64,000 bases of DNA from Maricaulis virginensis (GTDB lineage Bacteria; Pseudomonadota; Alphaproteobacteria; Caulobacterales; Maricaulaceae). A program made the translations under genes and the position numbers. The DNA lies in NCBI RefSeq assembly GCF_027922185.1, contig NZ_BSFE01000002.1:248001-312000 (forward strand), given 5' to 3'. Below the pieces are notes generated by a model that saw only the letters and a program-made list of their open reading frames with translations, was not told the DNA's origin and ran no database searches. Each line of letters opens with the position of its first letter. Positions within the stretch are counted from its first letter, which is position 1. Shown here in pieces: positions 8,776 through 16,660 of this stretch.

Positions 8776-9615
8776 TTGACCCTCCAACCCGTTTCCAGCT
8801 GGACGTCTTTCGGCGGCACGTTGTCGGTCCACGATCATGACAGCGAGGCCTGCGGCTGCCCGATGCGGTTTGCCGTCTTCACGCCGCCCCGGGCCAAGGA
8901 CGGGCCGGTTCCGGTGCTGTGGTATCTCTCCGGGCTGACCTGCAACTGGTCGAATGTGATGGAGAAATCCGGCCTGCAGCGCATGGCCGCCGAGCTGGGC
9001 CTGATGGTGGTGGCGCCGGACACCTCGCCGCGCGGCGAGGACGTGGCCGATGACGACGCCTATGATCTGGGCCAGGGGGCGGGCTTCTATATCGACGCCA
9101 CGGAAATGCCCTGGGCGCCGCATTTCCGCATGCAGCAATACATCACCGAGGAATTGCCCGCCCTGATCGGCTCGGCCTTTCCCGCCGACATGGAGCGCCA
9201 GGGGATTTTCGGGCATTCCATGGGCGGTCATGGCGCGCTCACCCTGCACTTCAAGCAGCGCGCCCGCTATCGCTCGGTCTCGGCCTTCTCGCCCATCGTG
9301 GCGCCGTCGAAAGTGCCGTGGGGGCGCAAGGCCTTCCAGGCCTATCTGGGCGATGAATGCCCGGCCTGGGGCGAGCACGATGCCTGCGAGCTGGTGAAGC
9401 GCCAGCCCTCGGACGCCCATATCCTGATCGACCAGGGCGAGGCCGACCAGTTCCTCGAGGAACAGCTGAAGCCTGAACTGTTCGAGGCGGCGTGCCGCGA
9501 GGCGGGCCAGTCACTCACCCTGCGCCGGCATCCCGGATACGACCATTCCTATTATTTCATCGCCAGCTTCATGGAAGACCATCTGCGCCATCACGCGAAG
9601 GCTTTGAAAGCGTAG
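8776..9615 (+). CDS. frmB: S-formylglutathione hydrolase
   Basis: A 279-residue esterase-D-family alpha/beta hydrolase that splits S-formylglutathione into formate and glutathione, the step after FrmA. The nucleophile elbow GHSMGGHGA carries the catalytic Ser, the conserved LSGLTC segment holds the family's peroxide-sensitive Cys, and the late motif YDHSYYFI supplies the catalytic His. Length fits the family (~280). The chosen start is TTG at 8776, preceded by GAAAGGA with 7-bp spacing; no in-frame ATG gives a complete N-terminus. It lies 32 bp after the toxin gene, so in this genome its transcription may depend partly on the toxin-antitoxin promoter. Confidence 0.95.
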   Translation: MTLQPVSSWTSFGGTLSVHDHDSEACGCPMRFAVFTPPRAKDGPVPVLWYLSGLTCNWSNVMEKSGLQRMAAELGLMVVAPDTSPRGEDVADDDAYDLGQGAGFYIDATEMPWAPHFRMQQYITEELPALIGSAFPADMERQGIFGHSMGGHGALTLHFKQRARYRSVSAFSPIVAPSKVPWGRKAFQAYLGDECPAWGEHDACELVKRQPSDAHILIDQGEADQFLEEQLKPELFEAACREAGQSLTLRRHPGYDHSYYFIASFMEDHLRHHAKALKA

Positions 9616-9635
9616 GGCCCACGCACGCCCCCAAT

Positions 9636-9831
9636 CCTTCCCCTTGATGGGGACTGAGGCGCCAAAGGACATGCCGGGGGCATGTTCGACGCAACGAAGG
9701 ACCGCGCCGCAGGCGTGGTGGATGGGGTGGGAGCGAGATGCCTTCCATTTCGCTCTTCGAAAGCGCCACCGGGTTTCACCCCTTCCGACCCGAAGCTCCG
9801 CTTCGGCCCACCTTCCCCATCAAGGGGAAGG
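9636..9831. repeat. Intergenic inverted-repeat element
   Basis: Perfect 17-bp inverted arms (9636-9652 and 9815-9831, CCTTCCCCTTGATGGGG and its complement) bracket ~160 bp. Each arm is itself a small hairpin (CCCC-loop-GGGG), and a CCGAAGC/GCTTCGG hairpin lies just inside the right arm. The overall plan resembles the repeats at 22033 and 25391. No gene is visible inside. Confidence 0.7.
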
Positions 9832-9864
9832 ATGGGTGGAGTTCGAGGGCGCGGGCCAGCCGGA

Positions 9865-10089
9865 TCAGTTGTCCTCGACGCGATGGCGCGGCCGGGTGCG
9901 CTGGAACGGGCTGTCGCCATTGTCGCAGATCCACTCGCCCGGCGCGGCCGCGTCCTGCGGTCCGGCCTGGCGGCAATCGCCGGCGCCCAGTTCGGAGGCC
10001 GAGGGCAGGTCCTCATTGCGGCCGCCTTCCAGATAGGCACAGCCGGTGAGGGCGAAACTGGCGGCAAGAAGGATGAGAAGACGGGTCAC
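9865..10089 (-). CDS. Small predicted lipoprotein
   Basis: A 74-residue protein with a lipoprotein signal peptide ending in the lipobox LTGC (Cys at residue 17), so the mature form would be a ~58-residue lipid-anchored peptide. The mature part has a further cysteine pair (GDCRQAG and EWICDNG) that could form a disulfide in the periplasm, and a basic C-terminus. No family is recognised. Composition and third-position GC fit a real gene. It stands between an intergenic repeat and the tandem secreted-protein pair. Confidence 0.6.
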   Translation of the reverse strand: MTRLLILLAASFALTGCAYLEGGRNEDLPSASELGAGDCRQAGPQDAAAPGEWICDNGDSPFQRTRPRHRVEDN

Positions 10090-10231
10090 GGGGGCGGCTC
10101 CGGTTCATCGGATGAAGGAGCCGGAAAACTAGCGCCGCGCCGGCACGTCTGTCACGTGAAACCCGCGTCACACCGGCGGGCGGATGGCATGCCGGGGGCA
10201 GGACGGCCTGTCCTGACCCCGGCACACAGGA

Positions 10232-10723
10232 TCAGCGCTGGCCGATCTCGGAGATCGACAGGGTGGCCGGAGCCATCTGGCCGCTGGAATAGGTCGCCAC
10301 CCAGATCGCATAGCCGCCGCTGCCCGGACGGTTGATCGTGACCTGTGGGTTCAGACCCGGACCGGAATCGTCGTCGCACAGGAAACCGCCGCCGGGCAGG
10401 CCCACGATCAACGTGGTGTCTGTGTCGGAGGTCGCGGAAATGGTCAGCGGATACTGGCCGGCCGTGTAGTAGAGCACATAGGTACCGTCGCCCGTCGTCC
10501 AGCCGCGGCATTGCGTGCCCAGTTCGCGGGCGGATTCATACGTGCCGCCGGCGACGACATTGACCCGGTAGGGATCCGGCGTGAAACCCGCCTGCAGGTT
10601 GACCGAGCCGAACACGCCATTGACCCGGCCGCCGCCGCCTCCACCGCCGCTGCCCGACGTGCTGGCGCAGGCGCTGACCGCGAGGGCCAGCGCCGGGATG
10701 AGTGCAAGATGATGCGCCTTCAT
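10232..10723 (-). CDS. Secreted PPC-like domain lipoprotein (paralogue B)
   Basis: A 163-residue predicted lipoprotein (signal peptide with lipobox VSAC), then a Gly/Ser linker and a ~115-residue domain. The domain shares FGSVNL-AGFTPDPYR, YYTAG, DTTLI, CDDDSG-GLNP and the C-terminal SISEIGQR with the next gene upstream, so the two are tandem duplicates. The pattern of a beta-sandwich with an acidic CDDDSG turn resembles bacterial pre-peptidase C-terminal (PPC) domains, but no peptidase is attached. ATG at 10723 is preferred to the GTG at 10726; the stop of the upstream paralogue overlaps that GTG, so the pair is probably cotranscribed and translationally coupled. Confidence 0.78.
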   Translation of the reverse strand: MKAHHLALIPALALAVSACASTSGSGGGGGGGRVNGVFGSVNLQAGFTPDPYRVNVVAGGTYESARELGTQCRGWTTGDGTYVLYYTAGQYPLTISATSDTDTTLIVGLPGGGFLCDDDSGPGLNPQVTINRPGSGGYAIWVATYSSGQMAPATLSISEIGQR

Positions 10724-10725
10724 CA

Positions 10726-11172
10726 CTACTGCCGTCCGATCTCGGAGACCGACAGCGTGGACTGGGCGAATTCGCCCTGGCGGTAGGAGCCGATCCAGAC
10801 CGAGTAGCGGCCCGAGGTCGGATTGCCGATCGTCACCATCGGGTTGAGACCGTTGCCGCTGTCATCGTCGCAATACCAGTTGCCGTTCGGCGCCTGGATG
10901 ATCAGCGTCGTGTCGGCGTTCGAGCTGGCCGAGAAGGTCAGGTTGAAGCTGCCGGCGGTGTAGTAGACGGCGAAGTCGACATTGTCGGCGACCCAGCCGG
11001 TGCAGTTGTTGAACAGGCTGCTGGCCGCGATCGAACCGCCGGACGTGACCGTCGTGCGATACGGGTCCGGCGTGAAGCCGGCGCGCAGATTGACCGAACC
11101 GAAAGTCTGGGCCGAGGCCGGCGCAGCAAGGCCGATGGCGGCGATCATGGCGAAGGTAGCAAGGCGTTTCAT
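10726..11172 (-). CDS. Secreted PPC-like domain protein (paralogue A)
   Basis: A 148-residue protein with a cleavable signal peptide (APASAQ-TFGS) instead of a lipobox, followed by the same domain as its downstream neighbour. Conserved points are FGSVNLRAGFTPDPYR, two Cys residues likely to pair (FNNCTGW and WYCDDDSG), NGLNPMV and VWIGSY. One copy is therefore soluble in the periplasm or exported, and the other lipid-anchored. Function unknown. Short PPC-like domains are commonly carbohydrate- or protein-binding accessory modules, but nothing here proves that. The gene is first in the minus-strand pair. Confidence 0.78.
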   Translation of the reverse strand: MKRLATFAMIAAIGLAAPASAQTFGSVNLRAGFTPDPYRTTVTSGGSIAASSLFNNCTGWVADNVDFAVYYTAGSFNLTFSASSNADTTLIIQAPNGNWYCDDDSGNGLNPMVTIGNPTSGRYSVWIGSYRQGEFAQSTLSVSEIGRQ

Positions 11173-11308
11173 GGTGTCCCCTCCTTGGAGCGTTCAGGTC
11201 CCTCACAACGAAGGAAAGCCTAGGAGCGGGACTGTGAGGCCGGTATCCCCGGTTCAGGGGAGGGCCGCCGGGCGTGGCGAAAAGTCCGTCTGCAAAGAGA
11301 TGGGGAGG

Positions 11309-11386
11309 CGATGCGGGACCCACCGCACCAGTCTTGCGAGGGTGCGAGGACGCTGGGCTGGTGCGGCCTTGGAGGTCCCGCATCGC
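11309..11386. repeat. Long imperfect hairpin in a 307-bp gene-free gap
   Basis: Between the PPC-like pair and tag (11173-11479) no gene is seen. It holds a nested inverted repeat: a 13-bp outer stem (11309-11321 with 11374-11386, GCGATGCGGGACC) and a 9-bp inner stem (11324-11332 with 11358-11366), with a ~25-nt loop. Near the tag end there is a further GC palindrome (CCCCCGTTCGGGGG, around 11458). Confidence 0.6.
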
Positions 11387-11479
11387 ACGGCCACCGGGAC
11401 CGGGATGAGGTGGTGGCCGCACGATCACGACTAGACCTGCGCGGCCAGCCCTACGATCCCCCGTTCGGGGGAGAGGGGG

Positions 11480-12058
11480 CTAGCGCGCCAGCCGTTTCAC
11501 CGGCTCATGCCGGTGGCAGCGGGGCTCGTGGTCATTGACCATGCCGACGGCCTGCATGAAGGCGTAGACGATCACCGGACCGACGAATTTGAAGCCGCGT
11601 TTCTTGAGGTCCTTCGACAGGGCCTCGCTCTCGGCGGTCTTCGTGGGCGTGTCCTTCAGCGACGGCCAGGCATTCTGGATCGGTGCGCCGCCGACAAAGC
11701 TCCACAAATGGTCCGAGAAATCGATGCCGCGCTCGCGCATGTCCAGCCAGGCCTGCGCATTGCCGATGGCGGCCTCGATCTTAGACTTCGAGCGGATAAT
11801 GCCCGGATCGGCCAGCAGGCGCTCGCGGTCGGCATCGGTATAGCGGGCGATGATCTCGGGCTGGAAACCGTCGAAGGCGGCCCGCATCGTCTCGCGCTTG
11901 CGCAATATGGTGATCCAGGCGAGGCCGGCCTGGAACCCGTCCAGCATCAGCTTTTCCCACAGGGCCCGGCTGTCATACTCGGGCACACCCCATTCGGTGT
12001 CGTGGTACTCGGCATAGATCGGATCGTCGATATTCACCCATCCGCAGCGCTGGAGCAT
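11480..12058 (-). CDS. tag: DNA-3-methyladenine glycosylase I
   Basis: A 192-residue base-excision repair enzyme that removes 3-methyladenine from alkylated DNA. It has the HhH-glycosylase/Tag features: N-terminal zinc-site residues (CGW near the start, with C and H in the C-terminal HEPRCHRH), YHDTEWGVP, and FQAGLAWITILRKRE. The start at 12058 (MLQRCGW) is the canonical Tag N-terminus; the longer in-frame extension to 12250 runs through a repeat and is rejected. A second, more divergent Tag-family gene is at 20953. A repeat-rich gap and a GIY-YIG gene lie upstream. Confidence 0.95.
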   Translation of the reverse strand: MLQRCGWVNIDDPIYAEYHDTEWGVPEYDSRALWEKLMLDGFQAGLAWITILRKRETMRAAFDGFQPEIIARYTDADRERLLADPGIIRSKSKIEAAIGNAQAWLDMRERGIDFSDHLWSFVGGAPIQNAWPSLKDTPTKTAESEALSKDLKKRGFKFVGPVIVYAFMQAVGMVNDHEPRCHRHEPVKRLAR

Positions 12059-12431
12059 GGCCTGGCCTCGTTTTCGTGTCCGCCACACTCCACCCTGCCT
12101 GCGCCCGCCTGCCAAGCCAGGATGGCAGAGCGTGCTGACAGCGTCGTGGCAGGAGTGGCTCCAACCTCCCTCTCCCTTGGGAGAGGGATCGAGGGAGAAG
12201 GGGAAGGCGCGGCCGGAGCGCCGTACTTCCCGGGAAACCCAAAGCGTCATTTTTTCCCGGAAGCGCGAGAGCGCTGTCTTTTCCCGGAAGCGTGCAGCGC
12301 TGTCCGGGATCTACGGGAGACTCATCGCTTGGCATCGCGCTCTGTCGATCCCGGCTTCTTCAGCCCGCTTTCGCGGGCTTACGGCCGGGAAAAATGGTCC
12401 GGTTTGGCGGGCTTCCAGCCAGGAGACGCGC
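12059..12431. repeat. Gene-free gap with hairpins and dispersed repeat copy A
   Basis: No gene is seen here. It holds a near-perfect palindrome (TCCCTCTCCC-TT-GGGAGAGGGA, 12167-12188), a short tandem duplication of a TTTTCCCGGAAGCG unit (about 12252 and 12279), and copy A of a ~120-140 bp dispersed repeat (12279-12395). Copies B (12826-12960) and C (24694-24845) share the words TCATCGCTTG-like, TCTTCAGCCCGC-like and the ending CCGGGAAAAAT. Confidence 0.7.
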
Positions 12432-12773
12432 TCAGGTGTCGGGCGCTGAGGCGAGAACGGGTGCCGCTTCGTCGAAATCGCCGCGGATGTCGAACCACAG
12501 GTCTTTCCAGCCGGGGTTCATCGCCTCGATCAGATTGATCTTCCAGGCACGGCGCCAGCGCTTGAGGAGATATTCGCGCCGGGCGGCGGTCTCGAACCCC
12601 TCATGCCATTCGAACCAGACGAGCTGTTTGATCGCGTAGCGGCGCGTGTATCCGCGCATCGCACCGGTGCGATGCTGCCAGATGCGCCAGATCAGATTCG
12701 TCGTCCGTCCGACATAAAGCGCTCCGCGCGGCCGGCTCGCCATGATGTAGACGGCTTCGGGTGCATTGCTCAT
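12432..12773 (-). CDS. GIY-YIG nuclease-superfamily protein (UPF0213-like)
   Basis: A 113-residue single-domain protein. The GIY-YIG core reads VYIMASRPRGALYVGRTTNL (VYI and YVG positions), followed by RIWQHR with the catalytic Arg and the downstream Glu/Lys helix TAARREYLLKRWRRAWK. These are the features of the YhbQ/UPF0213 group, small predicted nucleases of unknown cellular role. The start at 12773 (MSNAPEAVYIM) is preferred; the in-frame extension to 12872 enters a repeat. The gene is bracketed on both sides by copies A and B of the same dispersed repeat, which is worth noting for a predicted endonuclease. Confidence 0.88.
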   Translation of the reverse strand: MSNAPEAVYIMASRPRGALYVGRTTNLIWRIWQHRTGAMRGYTRRYAIKQLVWFEWHEGFETAARREYLLKRWRRAWKINLIEAMNPGWKDLWFDIRGDFDEAAPVLASAPDT

Positions 12774-12825
12774 GAGTGCAATTATAGGTTTATAATCTTT
12801 TCGGTGCAACTCGTTCCTGAGCCGC

Positions 12826-12960
12826 TTTTGCGGGAGCGCTGTCCCGCTGTCCGGGGCCTGCGGGAGGTTCACCGCTCGAAATGATCTTCGGTCGGTCCCG
12901 GCGTCTTCAGCCCGCCTTTGCGGGCTTTCGGCCGGGAAAAATCCTGCGATTGGAGAAGAA
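12826..12960. repeat. Dispersed repeat copy B
   Basis: Second copy of the family described at 12279. It runs from TTTTGCGGGAGCGC to the shared ending GGCCGGGAAAAAT followed by GCGATTGGAGAAGAAA, which copy C also nearly repeats. It includes the hairpin CAGCCCGCCTTTGCGGGCT, and lies between the GIY-YIG and uvrD genes. Confidence 0.65.
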
Positions 12961-12965
12961 AAAGC

Positions 12966-15251
12966 CTAAGGCAATTCCCGCAAGAAATTCTCCACCACTT
13001 TTTTCTCGCCGGCCTTGTCGAAGCGGACGGTGTATTTGGCGCCGTCGGCTTTCTTGACCGTGCCGTAGCCGAACTTGTCGTGGAAGACGCGGTCGCCCGA
13101 TTTCCAGCGGCCGTTTGTGTCGCCGCTTTCGATCAGGGTGGCCTTGGCGTTGATGGTGGGCGGGGCCGAGCGGCGGCCTTCGGTCTGGCTGGCCTGGTAG
13201 CGCTTCCAGCCGGGGCTGGAATAGCTCGAGGCCATGGCGTCGGGCTGCTGGCGCACGCTTTCAAAGCCCGGACCGCCATCATAATAACCGGTCTCCGAGC
13301 GCGCCTCGACATGATCCATCGGCAATTCGTCGATGAAGCGGCTGGGGATCACCGTCTGCCAGCGGCCATAGATCATGCGGTTGGCGGTGAAGGTGATGAT
13401 GGCGCGTTCGCGGGCGCGGGTGATGCCGACATAGGCCAGACGGCGTTCCTCCTCCAGCGAGCGCGTGCCGCCCTCGTCCAGCGAGCGCTGGGAGGGGAAG
13501 ACGGTCTCTTCCCAGCCCGGCAGGAAGACGAGCGGGAATTCCAGCCCCTTGGCGCCGTGCAGCGTCATCAGCGAGACCTCGTCCTCGTCGGCGGCGCGGT
13601 CGGCGTCGGTCAGCAGGGCGACGTGTTCCAGATAGGCTTCCAGCGTGTCGTACTCGCCCATGGAGCGCACGAGTTCCTTGAGGTTCTCCAGCCGGCCGGC
13701 GGCCTGGGGCGTCTTGTCCTCGCGCCACATCGCCGTATAGCCGCTTTCGTCGAGCACGATCTCGGCCAGCTCGTCCAGCCGGCTCTGCCCGGCCTGGTCG
13801 CGCCAGCGTTCCACGTCGCGCAGGAAAACCTGCAGCGCGGTGCGGGCCTTGCCGCGGATCTCGTCCGTGCCGACCATGACGCGGGCGGCCTCGGTCATCG
13901 GCACGCCCATCTGGCGGGCGGTGACGGCGATCTTCTGCACGGTCGTGTCGCCGATGCCGCGCTTGGGCATATTGACGATGCGCTCGAAGGCGAGATCGTC
14001 CTCGGGCGAGCGCACCAGGCGCAGATAGGCGTGGGCATCGCGCACTTCGGCGCGCTCGAAGAAGCGCGGCCCGCCGATCACCTTGTAGGGCAGGCCCAGC
14101 ATGATGAAACGGTCTTCAAAAGCGCGCATCTGCCAGGCGGCTCGCACCAGCACGGCGCTGCCGGAATAGGCGCGGCCCGAGGAGACCCAGTTCTCGATCT
14201 CCTCGGCGACATAGCGGGCCTCGGCCTCGCCGTCCCAGATGCCGCGCACGGCGACTTTCTCGCCGGCCTCGTCCTCGGTCCACAGCGTCTTGCCCAGGCG
14301 CGAGCGGTTGGCGGCGATCAGGCCCGAGGCGGCGCCCAGGATGTGGGCTGTGGAGCGGTAATTGCGCTCCAGGCGGATCACTTCGGCGCCGGGGAAGTCC
14401 TTTTCGAAACGCAGGATGTTGTCGACCTCGGCGCCGCGCCAGCCATAGATCGACTGGTCGTCATCGCCCACGCAGCAGATATTCCCCGTGCCCTGGGCCA
14501 GCAGCCGCAGCCAGAGATACTGGGCGACATTGGTATCCTGGTATTCGTCGACGAGGAGGTAGCGGAACTTGTCGTGATAGATCTTCAGGACATCCGGATT
14601 GTCCTTGAAGATGTGCAGCGTGTGCAGCAGGAGATCGCCGAAATCGCAGCAATTGAGCGTCTGCAACCGCTCCTGGTAGAGGGTGTAAAGACCCTGGCCG
14701 CGGCCTTCCGCGAAGGACCATTTGTCCTCTTCGCCCAGCTGCTCGGGCTTGAGGCCGCGGTTCTTCCAGCCGTCGATCAGGCTGGCCAGGTGACGCGGCG
14801 TCCAGCGCTTCTCGTCGATATTTTCCGCCTGGATGATCTGTTTGAGCAGGCGCAGCTGGTCGTCCGTATCCAGAATGGTGAAGCTGGATTTCAGGCCCGC
14901 CAGTTCGGCATGGCGGCGCAGGATCTGGGCCGAGACCGAGTGGAAAGTGCCCAGCCAGGGCACGCCCTCGACCGCCTCGCCGATGATCTGGCCGACACGC
15001 TCCTTCATCTCGCGCGCCGCCTTGTTGGTGAAGGTGACGGCGAGGATTTCCCACGGCCGGGCGCGGCCGGTGGCGAGGATGTGGGCAAGGCGGGTCGTCA
15101 GCACGCGCGTCTTGCCCGTGCCGGCCCCGGCCAGCACCAGCACCGGCCCGTCCAGCGCTTCCACCGCGGCGCGCTGCTGCTCGTTCAGCCCTTCAAGATA
15201 GGGCGTCGGCGGCGCCGGACGCGCCATGTCGGAAATGGAGAGGTTGGACAT
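12966..15251 (-). CDS. uvrD: ATP-dependent DNA helicase, UvrD/PcrA type
   Basis: A 761-residue superfamily 1A 3'-5' helicase acting in nucleotide-excision and mismatch repair. The Q motif (LNEQQRAAVEALDG) and Walker A (LAGAGTGKTR) are at the N-terminus, followed by the DEYQDTN box (Walker B), GDDDQSIYGWRGA, RLERNYRST and, late, VSLMTLHGAKGLEF and EEERRLAYVGITRARE. The C-terminal ~50 residues form the small Tudor-like RNA-polymerase interaction domain typical of PcrA/UvrD. The start at 15251 (MSNLSISDMARP) is preferred over an upstream in-frame codon at 15392 because the extra 47 residues have no family counterpart. Confidence 0.96.
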   Translation of the reverse strand: MSNLSISDMARPAPPTPYLEGLNEQQRAAVEALDGPVLVLAGAGTGKTRVLTTRLAHILATGRARPWEILAVTFTNKAAREMKERVGQIIGEAVEGVPWLGTFHSVSAQILRRHAELAGLKSSFTILDTDDQLRLLKQIIQAENIDEKRWTPRHLASLIDGWKNRGLKPEQLGEEDKWSFAEGRGQGLYTLYQERLQTLNCCDFGDLLLHTLHIFKDNPDVLKIYHDKFRYLLVDEYQDTNVAQYLWLRLLAQGTGNICCVGDDDQSIYGWRGAEVDNILRFEKDFPGAEVIRLERNYRSTAHILGAASGLIAANRSRLGKTLWTEDEAGEKVAVRGIWDGEAEARYVAEEIENWVSSGRAYSGSAVLVRAAWQMRAFEDRFIMLGLPYKVIGGPRFFERAEVRDAHAYLRLVRSPEDDLAFERIVNMPKRGIGDTTVQKIAVTARQMGVPMTEAARVMVGTDEIRGKARTALQVFLRDVERWRDQAGQSRLDELAEIVLDESGYTAMWREDKTPQAAGRLENLKELVRSMGEYDTLEAYLEHVALLTDADRAADEDEVSLMTLHGAKGLEFPLVFLPGWEETVFPSQRSLDEGGTRSLEEERRLAYVGITRARERAIITFTANRMIYGRWQTVIPSRFIDELPMDHVEARSETGYYDGGPGFESVRQQPDAMASSYSSPGWKRYQASQTEGRRSAPPTINAKATLIESGDTNGRWKSGDRVFHDKFGYGTVKKADGAKYTVRFDKAGEKKVVENFLRELP

Positions 15252-15392
15252 CGTGTCTTGGGTGCCGCCTTCGAGTCGCAATGACTGGTCAGTCTGGACC
15301 GATTGGCCCGCAATCCCAAGACCGGGATGTGCAATTGTTCGTATTTTGTTCGGGGTCTTTGTGCGCGCTGCGCGCTCTGCGGTGCTGCGCAC

Positions 15393-15480
15393 CGCCCCCT
15401 CAGTCGGCTTTGCCGACAGCTCCCCCGCAAGCGGGGCGAGCCCTGTGCCAAGGCTTCCCCTGCGAAGCGGGGGAAGTGGC
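15393..15480. repeat. Palindrome-rich segment upstream of uvrD
   Basis: The gap 15252-15531 has no gene. It contains successive hairpins: GTCGGC/GCCGAC, CCCCGC-AA-GCGGGG (15423-15436) and CTTCCCCTGC/GCGGGGGAAG (15454-15476). The CTTCCCC...GGGGAAG module is shared with the repeats at 9636, 22033 and 25391, in the opposite orientation. Confidence 0.6.
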
Positions 15481-15531
15481 CGAACCCGGCCAGGGGCTGG
15501 GTGAGGTCGAAGGGGGTGAGTCGGCTCCTCG

Positions 15532-15939
15532 CTACCCCGCCATCTTCAGCGGCATGGTGGGAGCGTATTTCATGTCGATGCCCTTGATGTGGGCGGTCAG
15601 CCAGAGCTTGAGGAACATCAGGAAGCCGGACGGGACCTCGCCGCCATTGGCGCGGATCGTGCCGGCGTGGTCCGAGAACGTCTTCAAGAGGTCGGCATGG
15701 ATCAGCTTGTGCGAGGCGAGGCCGGCGAAATTGACGCTGGCCATATAGGCTTCCTCGTCGCGGAAATGCTCGATCGTGACGCGGGCGAGCGCGTCGACGA
15801 GCGCGATCATGGACGCACCGGTCTCGCCGGTGGCAGCGCGATCGTGGATCGCGTTCATCAGGTCCAGAATCTGCTTGTGATCGTCATTCATCGACTCCAC
15901 GCCCACATCGAGCGAGGCATCCCAGTTCATGATCGGCAT
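15532..15939 (-). CDS. Bacteriohemerythrin
   Basis: A 135-residue single-domain hemerythrin, an oxygen-binding four-helix protein with a non-heme di-iron centre. All seven iron ligands are present with canonical spacing: H21, H58-x3-E62, H77-x3-H81 and H117-x4-D122. It is cytoplasmic and has no fused signalling domain. The start at 15939 (MPIMNWDASLDVG) gives the standard N-terminus; the longer reading frame to 16131 overlaps the next gene upstream. Possible roles in the family are oxygen storage or sensing, and iron handling. A conserved hypothetical gene lies upstream on the same strand. Confidence 0.95.
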   Translation of the reverse strand: MPIMNWDASLDVGVESMNDDHKQILDLMNAIHDRAATGETGASMIALVDALARVTIEHFRDEEAYMASVNFAGLASHKLIHADLLKTFSDHAGTIRANGGEVPSGFLMFLKLWLTAHIKGIDMKYAPTMPLKMAG

Positions 15940-16063
15940 GGTCGGTCTCCGGTGTCTGTCTTCGCCCGAGCTATGACCTGCCGGCGGCCAAGACACGGTT
16001 AACCCGGCGCGGCAAAACCGGCCGGATCCGTCAATATTATATGATGATGCGGGGTGGGCGGGC

Positions 16064-16594
16064 TCAGCCGAACAGGGCGTCGATACCGGCCTGGGCGGTC
16101 TCGTCGGCGAAGTCGTCCTCGCCTTCCTCACGGCCGTGGATCGTGCCGGAGGCCGCTGCGATCAGCGGCTTGATCTCTTCGGTCGCCAGGGATGCGACGG
16201 CCCGGCAGGTCGCCTCGTCGCTGCCCGCGCGCAGCCGGTCCTGGGCCTCGATCACGGCATTGTCGATCTGCAGGATCAGCGTCTCCAGATGCGCGCGCAC
16301 GGCCCGCGGGGCCGCGGCATAGGCGAGGATGGCGAGGTCCTTGTCCTTGAAGGCGGACTGGCGGAAATGGCCGCAATAATCCAGCGGCTGCCAGTCCAGC
16401 ACATCCCCGGCGCAATCGGGCATGTCCGGCAGCATTTCCATCAGCATCACCACCTCGTTGAAGTGGTTGAGATAGTCGGTCGCCAGACCGGTGACGGGAT
16501 TGATATTGGCAGCGGCGAGCGCGTCCGCACCCAGCACGCCCGTGCCGAGGGCTGATTCGTCCTGCGTTGTCATATGCAGCCCGCCCAGTGTCAT
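16064..16594 (-). CDS. Conserved hypothetical protein
   Basis: A 176-residue soluble, helix-rich acidic protein. A recognisable central block (TDYLNHFNEVVMLME, then DVLDWQPLDYCGHFRQSAFKDKDLAI) has the look of an alphaproteobacterial conserved hypothetical family, but no function can be given. His, Cys and Glu residues in that block could bind metal. ATG at 16594 has AAGGTGG upstream; a second start at 16573 (MTTQDES) is nearly as good. It lies upstream of the bacteriohemerythrin gene on the same strand, so the two may be cotranscribed. Confidence 0.75.
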   Translation of the reverse strand: MTLGGLHMTTQDESALGTGVLGADALAAANINPVTGLATDYLNHFNEVVMLMEMLPDMPDCAGDVLDWQPLDYCGHFRQSAFKDKDLAILAYAAAPRAVRAHLETLILQIDNAVIEAQDRLRAGSDEATCRAVASLATEEIKPLIAAASGTIHGREEGEDDFADETAQAGIDALFG

Positions 16595-16660
16595 CCTGCC
16601 ACCTTAGCGCGACATCCTTTCCAGAGCGCTAACCGGTTCGCGCGACAGGCGAAAACTGTC

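Noticed and set aside
12167..12188. Terminator upstream of tag
   Set aside because: The near-perfect palindrome lacks a T-run on either strand and lies upstream, not downstream, of tag; treated as part of the repeat-rich gap.
12918..15284. 788-residue open frame opposite uvrD
   Set aside because: It is the antisense shadow of uvrD in a GC-rich genome: low complexity (runs of G, A, H, R), no start signal and no family features.
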